64,000 nt of DNA from Lentzea sp. NBRC 102530 (GTDB taxonomy: Bacteria > Actinomycetota > Actinomycetes > Mycobacteriales > Pseudonocardiaceae). Position 1 is the stretch's first letter; every line of letters starts with the position of its first letter. The DNA is taken from NCBI RefSeq assembly GCF_030269365.1, contig NZ_BSTF01000004.1, forward strand, positions 186,001 through 250,000, read 5' to 3'. Under the pieces are notes generated by a model. That model was not told the origin of the DNA. It saw only the letters and a list, made by a program, of their open reading frames with translations, and did not search any database. Below are positions 1 to 8,345 of this stretch, piece by piece. The translations under genes and the position numbers were made by a program.

Positions 1-795
1 CCACGGGCAGCACAGGAAGTCGAAGTTGAACGCGCTGTGCATCTCGTCCTGGCGCAGGTACCGCGCGAACCTGACCGGGTCCGGCAGCCACATCTCGCCG
101 ACGAGGATGCGGTCACCGTCGTACTCGTCGACGATCTGGCGCCACCGCCGGTAGATCTCGTGCACGCCGTCCTGGTCGGAGTACGGCAGGTCGGCGTTGG
201 GCTTGCTGAAGTCCTTCACCAGGCCGTCGGCCACGTCGATGCGGAAGCCGTCGACGCCGCGGTCCAGCCAGAAGCGCAGGATGTCCTCGAACTCGTCGTG
301 GACGACCTGGTTCTCCCAGTTGAAGTCCGGCTGCTCGGCCGCGTAGAGGTGCAGGTACCAGCGGCCGTCCTCGAGCCTGCTCCACGCGGGACCGCCGAAG
401 CGCGACTGCCAGTCGTTCGGGATCTCCTCGGTGTCGCGGACGTGGAAGCGGTCCCACAGGCCGTCCTTGAACCACGGGTGCTGGTCGCTCGAGTGGTTCG
501 GGACGAGGTCGATGATGATCCGGATGCCCAGGCCGTGCGCGTCCGCGATGAGCTTCTCGGCGTCGGCGAGCGACCCGAAGACCGGCTCGATGTCGCGGTA
601 GTCGGCCACGTCGTAGCCGCCGTCGGCGAGCGGGCTCGGGTACCACGGGTTGAGCCAGATCGCGTCGAAGCCGAGGCTCGCGATGTGCTGGAGGTTGGCG
701 CGCAGACCGGCGATGTCGCCGATGCCGTCGCCGTTGCCGTCCGCGAAGCTGCGCAGATAGACCTGGTAGATGGAAGCGTTCCGCCACCAACTCAT
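1..795 (-). CDS. GH13 alpha-glucosidase, 3' end cut by window edge
   Basis: This is an intracellular GH13 family glucosidase (oligo-1,6-glucosidase/alpha-glucosidase type) that would hydrolyse the oligosaccharides imported by the adjacent ABC transporter. 265 codons are visible and the reading frame is open at the edge; full-length relatives are about 530-560 residues. The N-terminus carries the typical YQVYLRSFADGNGDG segment. Region I D-L-V-P-N-H lies at residues 96-101, region II G-F-R-I-D at 183-187 with Asp187 as predicted nucleophile, and region III G-E-M-W with Glu234 as predicted acid/base. The start is ATG at 795. It is the last gene of the minus-strand sugar operon, 11 bp after the permease. 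The exact substrate (maltose, isomaltose or trehalose-type) cannot be told from this part. Confidence 0.92.
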   Translation of the reverse strand, partial: MSWWRNASIYQVYLRSFADGNGDGIGDIAGLRANLQHIASLGFDAIWLNPWYPSPLADGGYDVADYRDIEPVFGSLADAEKLIADAHGLGIRIIIDLVPNHSSDQHPWFKDGLWDRFHVRDTEEIPNDWQSRFGGPAWSRLEDGRWYLHLYAAEQPDFNWENQVVHDEFEDILRFWLDRGVDGFRIDVADGLVKDFSKPNADLPYSDQDGVHEIYRRWRQIVDEYDGDRILVGEMWLPDPVRFARYLRQDEMHSAFNFDFLCCPW

Positions 796-806
796 CTGGT
801 GTCCTT

Positions 807-1640
807 TCACCCTTTGACGCCGCCCGCGGTGAGCCCCGCGAGGATGTGCCGCTGGAACGCCAGGAACAGCGCCACCATCGGCAGGCTCGCCAGCACGAGG
901 CCCGCGAGCAGGAGGTTGATCGGTGTGTCCGGAGCGAAGCGCTGGAGCGCGACGCTGAGCGTCTGCTTCGCCGGATCGGGGAACACGAGCAGCGGCCAGA
1001 TGAAGTCCTTCCACGCCGCCACGACCGCGAAGATCGAGACGACGGCGAGGATGGGGCGGGAGATCGGCAGCACGATGCGGACGAGGGTCGTCCACGTGTT
1101 CGCGCCGTCGATCCTGGCCGCTTCGAGGAGTTCTTCCGGGATCTGGTCGAAGAAGCGCTTGAGCAGGTACACGTTCAGCGCGTTCGCCGCGGCCGGCAAC
1201 CAGATGCCCGCCGGGTTGTTCAGCAGGTCGAGGTCGGTGAGCGTGAGGTAGACGGGGACCAGCACGGCCGTCGACGGCAGCATCAGCGTCGCGAGCATCA
1301 GGCCCATGATCGCGTTGCCGAAGATCGGCCGGAGCTTGCTCAGCGCGTAGGCCGCCGGGACGATCACGGCCATCTGCACCGCCCACGCGCCGAGCGCGAC
1401 GACGAGCGTGTTGAGGAAGAACTTGCCGAGCTCCATGTAGTTCCAGGCTTCGGCGTACGCGCCCGGTTCCCAGGTCTGCGGCAGGATCGTCGGCGGCTGC
1501 TGGGCCAGTTCGGCCGGTGGCTTGAACGCGCCGAGCAGCACCCAGACGAGCGGGAGCAGGAACGCGGCGGTGAACAGGACCAGCGTGCCGACGAGAACGA
1601 CCCAGTAGAGCGGGCCGGTGCCCCTGGTGAGAGTCCTCAT
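807..1640 (-). CDS. sugar ABC transporter permease, MalG type
   Basis: This is an inner-membrane permease subunit of a carbohydrate uptake ABC transporter (CUT1 type, 277 residues, six predicted TM segments). The cytoplasmic EAA loop that docks the ATPase is visible as EAARIDGANTWTTLVRIVLPI at about residues 172-192. Its ATG overlaps the stop of the upstream permease by 4 nt, so the two are translationally coupled and should form the heterodimeric channel. No ATP-binding subunit is encoded here. In actinomycetes such importers commonly share a single MsiK-type ATPase encoded elsewhere, which is the likely arrangement here (inference). Confidence 0.93.
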   Translation of the reverse strand: MRTLTRGTGPLYWVVLVGTLVLFTAAFLLPLVWVLLGAFKPPAELAQQPPTILPQTWEPGAYAEAWNYMELGKFFLNTLVVALGAWAVQMAVIVPAAYALSKLRPIFGNAIMGLMLATLMLPSTAVLVPVYLTLTDLDLLNNPAGIWLPAAANALNVYLLKRFFDQIPEELLEAARIDGANTWTTLVRIVLPISRPILAVVSIFAVVAAWKDFIWPLLVFPDPAKQTLSVALQRFAPDTPINLLLAGLVLASLPMVALFLAFQRHILAGLTAGGVKG

Positions 1641-2494
1641 GCGTCGGCCTTCTTCGTGATCTTGAGGTAGAGGAAGGAGAAGACGCCCAGCACCGCGAAG
1701 AGGATCAGGCTCAGCGCGCTCGCGGTGCCGAAGTCGTTGTAGTAGAAGGCGTAGCGGTACAGCAGGAGCAGCACGGTGACCGTGGACTCCTCCGGCCCGC
1801 CGCCGGTCATGATGAACGGCTCGGTGAAGATCTGCATGGTCGCGACGACCTGCAGCAGCAACAGCATCAGGATCACGAACTTGGTCTGCGGGATCGTGAT
1901 GTGCCAGACCTTCTTGACGATCCCGGCGCCGTCCAGGTCCGCGGCCTCGTACAGCTCACCCGGGATGGTCTGCAGCGCCGCCAGGTAGATCAGCGTCGCG
2001 CTGCCCATGTTCGCCCAGGTGATCACCAGCACGAGGCTGATCATGCTGGTGCTGCTGGAGTCGAGCCATTGGCTCGTCGGCAGGCCCAGTCCTCTGAGGA
2101 CGGAGTTGAACAGCCCGGGCCCCGGGTCGTAGAACCACTTCCACAGCAGGGCCGTCACGACCGGCGGGAGCATGACCGGTAGGTAGACCAGCAGGCGGAA
2201 GTACCCCTTGGCGTGCCGCAGTTCGTTGAGCACCACGGCCGTGAGGAACGGGACGCCGAAGCCGAGCAGCAGCGCCAGGAGCGTGAAGTAGAGCGTGTTG
2301 CGCCACGCCACCCCGAACAGCGGGTCGGCGAAGAGTCGTTCGAAGTTCTCCCAGCCGACCCAGTCGGGGCTCGTGACGAAGTTGACCTGCTGGAAGCTCA
2401 GGACCACCCCGCGCACGATCGGCCACCAGGAGAAGATCGCGAAGACGACCAGCGCGAGGCTCAGGAAGCCGTACGCGGTGACGTGGCGCCGCAC
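1637..2494 (-). CDS. sugar ABC transporter permease, MalF type
   Basis: This is the second membrane permease of the CUT1-type sugar importer (285 residues, about six TM helices). The EAA loop reads EAADLDGAGIVKKVWHITIP in the C-terminal half. The start is a GTG lying immediately after the TAG stop of the binding-protein gene, with no intervening base, so translation is probably coupled. It overlaps the MalG-type partner by 4 nt. Compared with MalG-type subunits it carries the longer first periplasmic loop, after TM1. Function is assigned from family membership and operon context; the sugar is not identifiable from this protein. Confidence 0.93.
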   Translation of the reverse strand: MRRHVTAYGFLSLALVVFAIFSWWPIVRGVVLSFQQVNFVTSPDWVGWENFERLFADPLFGVAWRNTLYFTLLALLLGFGVPFLTAVVLNELRHAKGYFRLLVYLPVMLPPVVTALLWKWFYDPGPGLFNSVLRGLGLPTSQWLDSSSTSMISLVLVITWANMGSATLIYLAALQTIPGELYEAADLDGAGIVKKVWHITIPQTKFVILMLLLLQVVATMQIFTEPFIMTGGGPEESTVTVLLLLYRYAFYYNDFGTASALSLILFAVLGVFSFLYLKITKKADA

Positions 2495-3832
2495 CTACTT
2501 CACCTGCGCCAGAACAGCGTTGACCTTGGTCTCCGCGTCCTTGAGCAGAGCCGCGTGGTCCGCGTCCTTGTTGGTCAGCACCGCCTGCACGACGGTGTCG
2601 AGGATCGCGTAGACCTGCTGCGCCTGCGGCGGTTCCAGCGAGCCCTTGGTCTTCTCCGAACCGTCCACGTAGGCCTGGAAGTTCTTGACCGGCATGGTGG
2701 CGTACTTGGACTTCAGGTCTTCCTGCTTCTTGCGCGGCTCACCGGTCCAGACGTCGGCGATCGGCGGGATCGGCAGGCCGACGGGCTGGCCGCGGTCCTT
2801 GTACTTCTGCAGGTTGCCCTCGAGGCGGTCCGGGTTCAGGTACTTCCACTGGATCCACTTCAGGCCGGCCTTGATCTTGTCCGGCGAGGCCTTCGGGTTG
2901 ATCATGTAGCCCTCGCCGCCGAGCAGGGTGCCCTTCTGCTCCGGGATCGCGGCCAGGCCGTAGTCGTCGTACTTGCCCTTGAACTGGTTGACGATCGCGG
3001 CGACGTTGTCCGGCGCGGCCAGGTACATGCCGAGCTGCCCGGCGCCCATCATGTTCTGCACGTCGCCGATCTCCAGGAGCTGCTTCTCGCCCATGGAGTT
3101 GTCGTCCCAGCGCATCTCCTTGAGCCTGCGCAGGACTTCCTCGCCCTTGTCGTTGTTGAAGTCGGCGACGAACTTGTCGCCGTCCTTCTTGGCGATGTCA
3201 CCGCCGACGGACTTCATCCACGTCGTGAAGTGCCAGCCGCCCTGGTTGCTCTTGCTGTACTCGGCGAACCCGGTGACGCCGGCGTCCTTGAGCTTCTTGG
3301 CCGCCGCGCGCACCTCGTCCCACGTCTTCGGCGGGCTGTCGGGGTCGAGGCCCGCCTTGGTGAAGTTGGTGCGGCTGTAGAGCAGGCCCATCGTGTAGTT
3401 CGCGGTCGGCAGGCCGTAGACCTTGCCGTCGACCGTGAAGACGTCCTTGAGCTCCTGCTTGATGTCGCCGTAGTGCGGCACGTCCTTGACGTAGTCCGTC
3501 AGGTCCGCCGCCTGCTTGCGGGCGATGAGCGCCGCGGGGTCGGTGAAGTAGACGTAGAAGACGTCCTCCAGCTGCCCGCCGGCGAGCTTGGCGCTGAACG
3601 TCTTCGGGTCCATGAACCCCTCGTGCGGCACGAGGTCGATGTCCGGGTTCGCCGCCTCGAACTCGGCGACGTCCTCGTCGAACACCTTGCGGTCGAACGC
3701 CTGCGTCTGCGGCGGCTGACCGTTGATGTTGATCTGGACCTTGCCGCCCGGCTCGGTCGTGGAACCGCTCCCACAGCCGACGGTGCTTAGCGCCAGGACA
3801 CCGCCAATCAGCACGGCAGCGGACTTCTTCAT
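2495..3832 (-). CDS. extracellular sugar-binding lipoprotein of ABC importer
   Basis: This is a family-1 extracellular solute-binding protein, 445 residues, that captures the sugar outside the membrane and delivers it to the two permeases. The N-terminus is a lipoprotein signal peptide ending in L-S-T-V-G-C with Cys20 as the lipid anchor, followed by a Ser/Thr/Gly-rich linker. The mature protein has the usual two-lobe composition with many aromatic residues. It is the first gene of the four-gene operon and sits 109 bp downstream of the LacI gene, so its own promoter probably lies in that gap, where repeated CGCAA elements occur. Confidence 0.92.
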   Translation of the reverse strand: MKKSAAVLIGGVLALSTVGCGSGSTTEPGGKVQININGQPPQTQAFDRKVFDEDVAEFEAANPDIDLVPHEGFMDPKTFSAKLAGGQLEDVFYVYFTDPAALIARKQAADLTDYVKDVPHYGDIKQELKDVFTVDGKVYGLPTANYTMGLLYSRTNFTKAGLDPDSPPKTWDEVRAAAKKLKDAGVTGFAEYSKSNQGGWHFTTWMKSVGGDIAKKDGDKFVADFNNDKGEEVLRRLKEMRWDDNSMGEKQLLEIGDVQNMMGAGQLGMYLAAPDNVAAIVNQFKGKYDDYGLAAIPEQKGTLLGGEGYMINPKASPDKIKAGLKWIQWKYLNPDRLEGNLQKYKDRGQPVGLPIPPIADVWTGEPRKKQEDLKSKYATMPVKNFQAYVDGSEKTKGSLEPPQAQQVYAILDTVVQAVLTNKDADHAALLKDAETKVNAVLAQVK

Positions 3833-3898
3833 GGTGGGGCCGCCCTTCTCGCGAGCGCGTCGATGTGACGGCGACCATAAGTCCCCGTTACATCTGAA

Positions 3899-3925
3899 CG
3901 CAATATCCAGACGAAAACTCGCAAG
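3899..3925. promoter_or_regulatory. candidate LacI-type operator half-sites upstream of sugar operon
   Basis: The gap between the LacI gene and the binding-protein gene contains CGCAA at 3899-3903 and CGCAAG at 3920-3925, direct repeats 21 bp (two helical turns) apart. Read on the coding strand they are TTGCG and CTTGCG. The same CTTGCG/CTTGCA words occur upstream of the regulator gene at 4927-4962, which suggests the repressor binds both regions. This is inferred from repetition and spacing only. Confidence 0.4.
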
Positions 3926-3941
3926 AAGCTGACTGCGTTCG

Positions 3942-4925
3942 TTACCTCACCGGCGCGCTGGACGCCCGCACCACCAACTCCGGCTCGAACAGCAACTCGT
4001 CCGGCGCCACCGCGTTGCCGGAGATCTGGTTGGCCAGCAACTCGACCGCGGCCCGCCCCATCGCCTCGATCGGCTGCCGCACCGTCGTCAGAGGCGGATC
4101 AGTGCAGGTCATGAACGCCGAGTCGTCATACCCGATGATCGACACGTCCTTGGGCACGTCCAACCCCGCGCGCCGCACGGCCCGTATCGCCCCCAGCGCC
4201 AACGGGTCGCTGGCGCAGATGATCGCCGTGACCCCGCGCTGCACGAGCTTGGTCGCCGCGGCCTGCCCGCCCTCCAGGCTGAACATGGCGTGCTCGACAT
4301 CAGCCCCGCCGCACTTCTCGATGGCCAGCATCTTCCGCTGGCTCGGCACGTGGTCCGGCGGCCCGAGCACGGCCCCGATCCGCTTGTGCCCCAGCGACGT
4401 CAGGTGCCCGTAGGCCTGCTCCACCGCCACCGAGTCGTCGCACGACACCCGCGGGAACGCCAGATCGTCTATGGCGGCGTTGACCAGCACCGCAGGCAAC
4501 TTCCGGGACATCATCTGCTGGTAGTGCCCGTGGCTCGCGTCCTTCTGCGCGTACAGCCCGCCGGCGAACACGATCCCGCTGACGTGCTGCTCCAGCAGCA
4601 ACTCCAGGTACTCGGCCTCGGTGACACCCCCGGCCGTCCTGGTGCACAGCACGGGCGTGAAACCCCTTTGCGCGAGCGCGTTGCCCACGACGTCCGCGAA
4701 CGCGGGGAAGATCGGGTTCTGCAACTCGGGCAGCACCAGTCCGACCAGCCGGGCCCGCTCACCCCGCAGCTGCGTCGGCCTCTCGTATCCCAGCACGTCC
4801 AGTGCCGTGAGCACGGCACTCCTGGTGGCGTCCGACACGCCTGGCTTGCCGTTCAGCACCCGGCTGACGGTGGCCTCGCTGACCCCGACCTTGGCCGCGA
4901 CCTCGGCCAGCCTCCGTTGCGTCAT
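3942..4925 (-). CDS. LacI-family transcriptional regulator of sugar operon
   Basis: This is a LacI/GalR-type repressor, 327 residues from the chosen ATG at 4925. The N-terminal helix-turn-helix starts directly at RRLAEVAAKVGVSEATVSRVL and the hinge helix follows, so the ATG nine codons further upstream (4952) would add an unlikely tail. The remainder is a periplasmic-binding-protein-like sugar sensor domain (RLVGLVLPELQNPIF near the start, VSIIGYDDSAF in the second lobe). It lies upstream of, and on the same strand as, the sugar transporter operon and probably represses it until an alpha-glucoside or a derivative is bound. CTTGCG repeats in front of both transcription units support local and auto-regulation. 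Confidence 0.92.
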   Translation of the reverse strand: MTQRRLAEVAAKVGVSEATVSRVLNGKPGVSDATRSAVLTALDVLGYERPTQLRGERARLVGLVLPELQNPIFPAFADVVGNALAQRGFTPVLCTRTAGGVTEAEYLELLLEQHVSGIVFAGGLYAQKDASHGHYQQMMSRKLPAVLVNAAIDDLAFPRVSCDDSVAVEQAYGHLTSLGHKRIGAVLGPPDHVPSQRKMLAIEKCGGADVEHAMFSLEGGQAAATKLVQRGVTAIICASDPLALGAIRAVRRAGLDVPKDVSIIGYDDSAFMTCTDPPLTTVRQPIEAMGRAAVELLANQISGNAVAPDELLFEPELVVRASSAPVR

Positions 4926-4926
4926 G

Positions 4927-4962
4927 GCGCAAGTGTACGCAATTTCTTGCATCCGCTTGCGC
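4927..4962. promoter_or_regulatory. inverted CTTGCG repeats in front of LacI gene
   Basis: GCGCAAG at 4927-4933 is matched by its exact inverse CTTGCGC at 4956-4962. Between them GCAA (4939-4942) and TTGC (4947-4950) form an inner inverted repeat with a 4-bp centre. The block overlaps the region just upstream of the ATG at 4925 and is a plausible autoregulatory operator. It shares the CTTGCG word with the region upstream of the binding-protein gene. Confidence 0.45.
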
Positions 4963-5051
4963 TAGCCGGGCCGAACGGGTGACAGAGGTGCCCGGCACTG
5001 CTCTGACCTGCTTACGCTGGACGACCTGTTGATCGAGCCAGAGGACGCGCG

Positions 5052-5987
5052 ATGGCTGATCCCGGTAGATCGGGAATCTCTCCCGGCGTCGCGGCATTCG
5101 TCTCAGGCGCTGTCTCCGTTCTGCTGACGGTCGCTGGAACGCTGGTCAGCTTGCGCAATGAAGCCACCAAGGAGCAGCTGTTCGGTGTGCTGAGCGGGGT
5201 CATGTACGCGACGGGTGCCGCGACGTTCCTGGTCTTGCTGTGGATCGTCAGCACCACGCTGCTTCAGCGACTGGAATTGCTTCGTTCGTTGCGCGATGTC
5301 GACGTGCACGTGTCGCGTCAACTGCGGGTGCGCAGGCGAACCGACAGGTTGGAGGTCGGGCCTGACGGCAGCGCTGGTTACGTGGTCGAGTTCGACGTGG
5401 AGGCTGACCGGGACGTCGCGGTCGCCTGGCTCGCGTTCCCGATCTTCTCCGCCGCGAAGGTCGACGCGCCGCCGTGGCAAAGCGTGCACGTTCGGCGTCT
5501 GATGATCGACGGCAGGGACTACGACGTGCTGCAGTCCTACATCCACCGGAGCCGGGCGTTCGTGGAGGGAGCTCTGTTCAAGGATCTGGTGATGGAGGAG
5601 GGTGTGGTCCGCATCCCCGTGTCGCTGGAGAAGGGCAAGTCGAAGCGCCGGGTCAAGCTGGAGATCGACCTGAACGAAAGCATGCCCGCGCTCTTCGCCG
5701 AGGAGTCCCACTCGATCGACATCTCCTACATCACGGACGAGATCGATGTTCATGTGACCGGCAAGAACGGGCTGGAGATCTTCCCGTCTCCGCGTGCTGC
5801 TCATCTGGTGGAAGCGAGCCAGAACAAGGGGGAGCACGGCGATGCTCAGGAGTCGATCCTGCAGTCAAGCACGTGCCGTCACCGGGACGGGATTCACTGG
5901 CGCTCGAAGAACACCAAGCTGGGCTATCGCTATGAGATCAAGTTTGTCGCACGGCGGGAGGTGTCCCCGGACTCGACGTCCGGGTAA
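5052..5987 (+). CDS. 2-TM membrane protein with soluble beta-rich domain, unknown function
   Basis: I do not recognise a named family. The 311-residue product has two hydrophobic segments (about residues 12-34 and 44-71) and then a soluble, charged domain of about 230 residues with strand-like alternation, predicted to face the cytoplasm. A C-terminal I-K-F-V-A-R (296-301) resembles I-S-F-E-A-R in the convergent 2-TM protein at 6166-7302. An AGAGGA ribosome site precedes the ATG. The gene is followed after 27 bp by the small WFRRxPTGG protein, so the two are likely co-transcribed. GC is visibly lower than in the neighbouring sugar operon. The layout (2 TM plus beta-rich domain) recalls membrane effectors of bacterial conflict systems, but that is only a resemblance. 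Confidence 0.75.
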   Translation: MADPGRSGISPGVAAFVSGAVSVLLTVAGTLVSLRNEATKEQLFGVLSGVMYATGAATFLVLLWIVSTTLLQRLELLRSLRDVDVHVSRQLRVRRRTDRLEVGPDGSAGYVVEFDVEADRDVAVAWLAFPIFSAAKVDAPPWQSVHVRRLMIDGRDYDVLQSYIHRSRAFVEGALFKDLVMEEGVVRIPVSLEKGKSKRRVKLEIDLNESMPALFAEESHSIDISYITDEIDVHVTGKNGLEIFPSPRAAHLVEASQNKGEHGDAQESILQSSTCRHRDGIHWRSKNTKLGYRYEIKFVARREVSPDSTSG

Positions 5988-6014
5988 CCTTGTGGTCAAG
6001 AGGGAGGGGAAGCG

Positions 6015-6233
6015 ATGACCTCCGAGCGCCCGTTGTCCGGCGACGCCTCGATCGCAGAGACGTGGCCGGTGCCGGCTATTCCTCCGTCTCCCCGACTTCC
6101 ACGGCCTCAAGGTGACCCGGTGCACCGGGTCGACTGGTTCCGGCGGGCTCCCACCGGAGGCACGGTCAACGTCGCGCTTCCCGCCACATCAGAGCCACGC
6201 CGTGACCGGGAAGCAACCACGACCGAACCGTGA
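6015..6233 (+). CDS. small protein with WFRRxPTGG motif (copy 1)
   Basis: This 72-residue protein has no signal peptide. A Pro-rich N-terminal half is followed by V-D-W-F-R-R-A-P-T-G-G at residues 39-49. The same motif stands at residues 39-49 of the small protein at 9973-10164, and both begin M-T-S. A strong GGGAGGGG ribosome site (6002-6009) supports the ATG. The gene lies 27 bp behind the 2-TM protein gene. Its last 23 codons overlap, antisense, the 3' end of the convergent gene ending at 6166, after the conserved motif. It may be a RiPP-like precursor or a small adaptor that binds the adjacent membrane proteins. The function is unknown and the assignment rests on motif conservation. Confidence 0.7.
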   Translation: MTSERPLSGDASIAETWPVPAIPPSPRLPRPQGDPVHRVDWFRRAPTGGTVNVALPATSEPRRDREATTTEP

Positions 6234-7302
6234 GGTCGTCGAGGTCGTCCGCCTTCAGCCACTGACCTGTGACCGTGTTCGAGCGGAACAGGAACGGCAT
6301 GATGGAGAATTCGTGGTCAGGGGACTGGTCGACCGTCAGGCCGCGGGCCTCGAAGCTGATCTGCTCCACATAGGACGGATAGGGTGCCTGCCAGTAGCAG
6401 AAGCCCTCGTTGGTTCGTTGCAGCATCCTTGAAGTGACGCTGAGACCGCGGATCGCGTTCACCAGGTGGTCCTCCGCGATACCGCTGAGGTCGCACTCGA
6501 AGATGCGCAGGTCGCCCATGTGGTTGTGCGGGCTCAATCTGGGCAGCGGGCCCATCGACTCGCGGAAGAACGTGAGGTAGTTCGGCCACTGGTCGAACCT
6601 CACCTCGAGTGGTGGGATCTGACTTGGTGCGGCAGAACGGGTCACGCCGTCGTGGTCGACGTAGTCGATCGCGATCTGCGTCGAATGCAGGACGTCGTCG
6701 ACCGAGTCGAGGAACAGCGACGGGTCCGTGATGTAGTAGAGCTCGAACAGCGGGTAACGGCAGGCCGCGCTGATCGTGTCGCGCAGCAACACGTTGCTGG
6801 TCACGAAGATGACGAATCGGTCCACCGGCACGGTGTGCCGGAACTGGTAGCTCTGCGTCGTGATCAGGTGGTACGTCTTGGCGTTGATGCCCTGCAGTTC
6901 CAGCTTCACCGTCGTTTTCGTGCTGATCGTCAGGTCCTTGCCGTGCGGACGGAGGCCGTTGCCTCCGAGGACACCGGCCACGACGTCCTGGTTCGCCTCG
7001 TTCGAGCCGTAGATCGACGAGAGGAACGTGCGCAGGACGTCGTTGGGCAGCAGGTGCTCGACGATGCTCGGGCCCGAGATCTGGCTCAGCTCCCGGACCA
7101 GGCGCCGGTGCAGGAACAGCTCGTACGCGCCGAGCAGAAATCCCGCCAAAGCGGGTAGCGGCCAGAACACGACCAGCACGTCGTGCAGGAGGTTCCGGGA
7201 ACCGGGCTGCCAGAGGAATACGACAGCGAGATCCGCAGCGGCCAGAGCGATCAACCCGAACGCGACGACCAGCGCCAGTGTGTGCCTGCGCGCTGCCGCC
7301 AC
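6166..7302 (-). CDS. 2-TM membrane protein with large soluble domain, unknown function
   Basis: This 378-residue protein has two N-terminal TM helices (about residues 8-32 and 38-64) and an approximately 310-residue soluble domain, presumably cytoplasmic. Recognisable blocks include FLSSIYGSNEANQDVVAGVLGG (split here: FLSSIYGS 93-100, then NQDVVAGVLGG 104-114) and I-S-F-E-A-R at 315-320. I know similar actinobacterial hypothetical proteins but no function. The start is GTG at 7302. It runs convergently to the 2-TM gene and the WFRR peptide gene and overlaps the latter by 68 bp. It shares the general 2-TM plus soluble domain architecture and the C-terminal IxFxAR element with the 5052-5987 product, so it may be a distant paralog. 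Confidence 0.75.
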   Translation of the reverse strand: MAAARRHTLALVVAFGLIALAAADLAVVFLWQPGSRNLLHDVLVVFWPLPALAGFLLGAYELFLHRRLVRELSQISGPSIVEHLLPNDVLRTFLSSIYGSNEANQDVVAGVLGGNGLRPHGKDLTISTKTTVKLELQGINAKTYHLITTQSYQFRHTVPVDRFVIFVTSNVLLRDTISAACRYPLFELYYITDPSLFLDSVDDVLHSTQIAIDYVDHDGVTRSAAPSQIPPLEVRFDQWPNYLTFFRESMGPLPRLSPHNHMGDLRIFECDLSGIAEDHLVNAIRGLSVTSRMLQRTNEGFCYWQAPYPSYVEQISFEARGLTVDQSPDHEFSIMPFLFRSNTVTGQWLKADDLDDLTVRSWLLPGHGVALMWREARR

Positions 7303-7390
7303 TCGCCGCCCGCCCCCTCACTCCACCGCTGGTTCATACATGGTGGGAGCGCAGGCGGAAGAGCACCAGGCCCTTTCGGTTGATGCCGTA

Positions 7391-8188
7391 TCAGCGTTGC
7401 CGGCCCCAGATCGGGTTGTCGGTCACCGCCACGTAGGTGTTGTGCGTGGCTTTCGGGATCGCGTCGTCGTCGGTGATGTCGTTGTAAAGACCGAGAAGAT
7501 GCCTTGTCATCGCGCTCTTCGCGCCCACTTCATCCTGTCGGCGCAAGAACCAGACCACCTGCTCGTGTTCGCCGGCCGAACGGCTGTGCACCTCGCGCGA
7601 CGGGTGCGCGTGCCGCTTGCAGTCCTGCAGGCCGGGCACGAGTGCCTGGTACATGTGCTCCAGCAGTTCGTTGTGACTCGCGCGGACCAGTGCCGAGTGG
7701 AACTCCTCGTCCGACTCGATCACCTCCTGCACGTCGTCGACCGACGCGCGCTGATAACGGAGGTTCAGCTTGGCGAGTTCGTCCACCTCGCCGCTCTCCG
7801 CGCGCACCGCCGCGAGGCTCGCGGCCGTGGTCTCCAGGGCGATCCGCACTTCCAGGAGGTCCGTCTGCGAGAACTGCCGAGCGGCGAGCCTGCCTTCGAG
7901 ATGCTCTTCGACAGCTGCCAGATCGGTGCGGCGGACGTACCAGCCCAGGCCGCGTCGCACTTCGACGATGCCCTGCAGCTGAAGTCGCTGAAGGGCGGTG
8001 CGCAGCGACGACCGCGCGACGTCCAGCTTCCTGGCCAGTTCCGGCTCGGTGGGCAGGCGGTCGCCGGCCTTGAGCGCGCCTCCGATGATCTGCTCGCGGA
8101 GCTTCTGCTCGATCAGCTCCGGCAGGGGGCGTCGCGAGTCGGGCGAGAGCGCCCAGCTCTCGCCGAGCGGCGTGTCGTCGGCGGGCAT
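7391..8188 (-). CDS. GntR/FCD-family transcriptional regulator
   Basis: This 265-residue regulator has an N-terminal GntR winged helix (LREQIIGGALKAGDRLPTEP and RSSLRTALQRLQLQGIVEVR, about residues 30-85) and a helical FCD ligand-binding domain (DEEFHSALVRASHN, HSRSAGEHEQV), which in this family binds a metal and an organic acid. The start is ATG at 8188. Two clear palindromes lie between it and the divergent small membrane protein gene, so it probably controls itself and the plus-strand unit starting at 8346, perhaps including the HExxH/peptide genes. The ligand is unknown. The translational signal is ordinary. Confidence 0.88.
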   Translation of the reverse strand: MPADDTPLGESWALSPDSRRPLPELIEQKLREQIIGGALKAGDRLPTEPELARKLDVARSSLRTALQRLQLQGIVEVRRGLGWYVRRTDLAAVEEHLEGRLAARQFSQTDLLEVRIALETTAASLAAVRAESGEVDELAKLNLRYQRASVDDVQEVIESDEEFHSALVRASHNELLEHMYQALVPGLQDCKRHAHPSREVHSRSAGEHEQVVWFLRRQDEVGAKSAMTRHLLGLYNDITDDDAIPKATHNTYVAVTDNPIWGRQR

Positions 8189-8215
8189 TGGTCCAGCTTA
8201 GGCCTCTTGCAGTCT

Positions 8216-8258
8216 GGTTGCAACTTGTCTGGCAACCTGGCGACCGTTGACAGACAAC
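8216..8258. promoter_or_regulatory. two palindromes in divergent FCD-regulator promoter region
   Basis: GGTTGC (8216-8221) and GCAACC (8232-8237) form a 6-10-6 inverted repeat, and GTTGACAGACAAC (8246-8258) is a second palindrome with 4-bp arms. TTGNNNNCAA-like palindromes are usual for FCD-type GntR regulators. The second site contains TTGACA (8247-8252), which could be the -35 element of the rightward promoter, so binding there would block transcription of the gene at 8346. Inference from sequence only. Confidence 0.55.
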
Positions 8259-8345
8259 CGACAACGCGAGACTCTACTACCAGGCGAGACGCCCAGGACC
8301 GCCCACACCTGGGAGCCCGTACTCGCTCAGTCGGGAGGGAACGAG

